Assembly (NCBI RefSeq): GCF_036699995.1
Contig: NZ_CP144906.1
Span: forward strand, 4,413,001-4,477,000
Direction: 5' to 3'
Source of the DNA: Clostridium beijerinckii
Lineage (GTDB): Bacteria > Bacillota > Clostridia > Clostridiales > Clostridiaceae
DNA: 64,000 nt
The notes under the pieces: generated by a model
Told to the model about the DNA's origin: nothing
The model's input: the letters and a program-made list of their open reading frames with translations, nothing else
Databases searched by the model: none
Shown: piece by piece, positions 63,635 to 64,000 of the stretch
Numbering within the stretch: position 1 is the first letter of the stretch
How the letters are laid out: the number at the start of each line of letters is the position of its first letter
Made by a program: the position numbers and the translations under genes

Positions 63635-64000
63635 TTATGCTCTATACGGTATGAATTTATATGTCATTAAAATTGTTACTATAAGCAATGCTGTAACAAC
63701 TATTCCTCCTTCTGGTCCAAAGCTTCCTCCATTAACTATATTTGAATTAATAGTTCTTATGGTATACATAGAATCTGTAACATTTCCACTTACCAAGAAT
63801 CCAAAAATGTCACCCTGAAAATAATTCCAAGTTATATGATAACCTATGCACATCCATATATTTTTAGTCTTTATGAATAAATATCCCATAAAAATCCCAA
63901 ATAAAAACAAGTTAATATATGCAAGTAAGCTGATTCCATGATTTAAAGAATGCATCAGCGAGAATATTACTGCTGATCCTAAAATAGGTATCCATGATAT
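63635..64000 (-). CDS. CPBP (CAAX protease/bacteriocin-immunity) family intramembrane protease, 5' end missing
   Basis: The visible part, continuing off the window, has the CPBP motifs: FSLMHSLNHG (second motif, catalytic His), the NLFLFGIFMGYLFIKT helix, and GYHITWNY (third motif). The first EExxxR motif would lie beyond the edge. The C-terminal ~50 residues add an unusual segment (GGSFGPEGGIVVTALL). Membrane-bound metalloprotease-like protein; in other bacteria some process prenylated-like peptides or confer bacteriocin immunity. Translation in this frame continues to position 64000. Confidence 0.85.
   Translation of the reverse strand: MSWIPILGSAVIFSLMHSLNHGISLLAYINLFLFGIFMGYLFIKTKNIWMCIGYHITWNYFQGDIFGFLVSGNVTDSMYTIRTINSNIVNGGSFGPEGGIVVTALLIVTILMTYKFIPYRA

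Noticed and set aside
1..64000. tRNA, rRNA or known riboswitches (T-box, SAM, cyclic-di-GMP)
   Set aside because: No cloverleaf or conserved core such as the T-box TGGNACCGCG or a GEMM core was recognised in the gaps by eye; a covariance-model search would be needed to exclude them.

Overview
The window is AT-rich, densely coded, low-GC Gram-positive DNA. Several features point to Clostridium sensu stricto: strong GGAGG ribosome binding sites, a SCIFF ranthipeptide cassette, a GerW-type sporulation gene, BceRS-AB and GlnKL-like two-component systems, a Fur-boxed feo operon and AprBA-linked sulfate assimilation. A solventogenic species near C. beijerinckii is my best guess, but the species is inferred and not proven. 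Almost every gene is on the minus strand. Plus-strand exceptions are a TipAL-like MerR regulator, an XRE-cupin regulator and a DedA protein.

Layout. 1-2.2 kb: threonine aldolase (cut by the window edge) with an M16 peptidase. 2.6-4.2 kb: SCIFF precursor (45 aa, found between the larger ORFs) and its radical SAM maturase, separated by a perfect palindrome. 4.4-7.3 kb: orphan PTS EIIB domain and a large MalT/LAL-type LuxR regulator. 7.6-11.4 kb: htpG and a membrane chemoreceptor. 11.7-18.2 kb: MerR/TipAS regulator, two GGDEF+HD-GYP cyclic-di-GMP proteins, purine nucleoside phosphorylase, and a GerW-like protein. 18.4-23.2 kb: BceAB-type peptide-antibiotic ABC transporter with its BceRS pair. 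23.6-29.0 kb: polar amino acid ABC transporter and a GlnK/GlnL-like two-component system. 29.1-34.3 kb: AzlCD, XRE-cupin regulator, MprF-like C-terminal-domain protein, DedA, AEC transporter. 34.7-43.8 kb: one chemosensory operon cheW-cheA-giant receptor-cheR-cheB. 44.7-45.7 kb: a third HD-GYP protein. 46-56.3 kb: sulfate uptake and activation (two sbp genes, cysTWA, aprAB, cysDN). 56.8-59.7 kb: feoA-feoA-feoB and a FeoB-associated small protein. 60.5-64 kb: NADP-type isocitrate dehydrogenase, a phage replisome-organizer-like protein, a small membrane protein, and a partial CPBP protease.

The most unusual object is the 1473-residue receptor at 36786-41207. It has no visible membrane segment or sensor domain. 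The canonical MCP hairpin tip lies almost exactly at its midpoint. Each arm carries ten copies of a 56-residue (eight-heptad) repeat, so both helical arms seem to have been extended in step. If fully helical, the hairpin would be roughly 110 nm long. The operon has cheW, cheA, cheR and cheB but no intact cheY. A short open stretch just upstream of cheW reads like the last 20 residues of a CheY-type receiver, suggesting decay of the output regulator.

Other signals not explained by the genes: a leader hairpin that encloses the ribosome binding site of a cyclic-di-GMP gene (18244-18320); a roughly 100-bp intergenic element present five times with TTGCAA-bearing ends; a second hairpin-repeat family near 63 kb; an identical 14-bp dyad at the SCIFF promoter and upstream of the orphan EIIB gene; and a large structured element between the giant receptor and cheR. 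All functional statements are from reading the sequence and from family knowledge. No database search was run.
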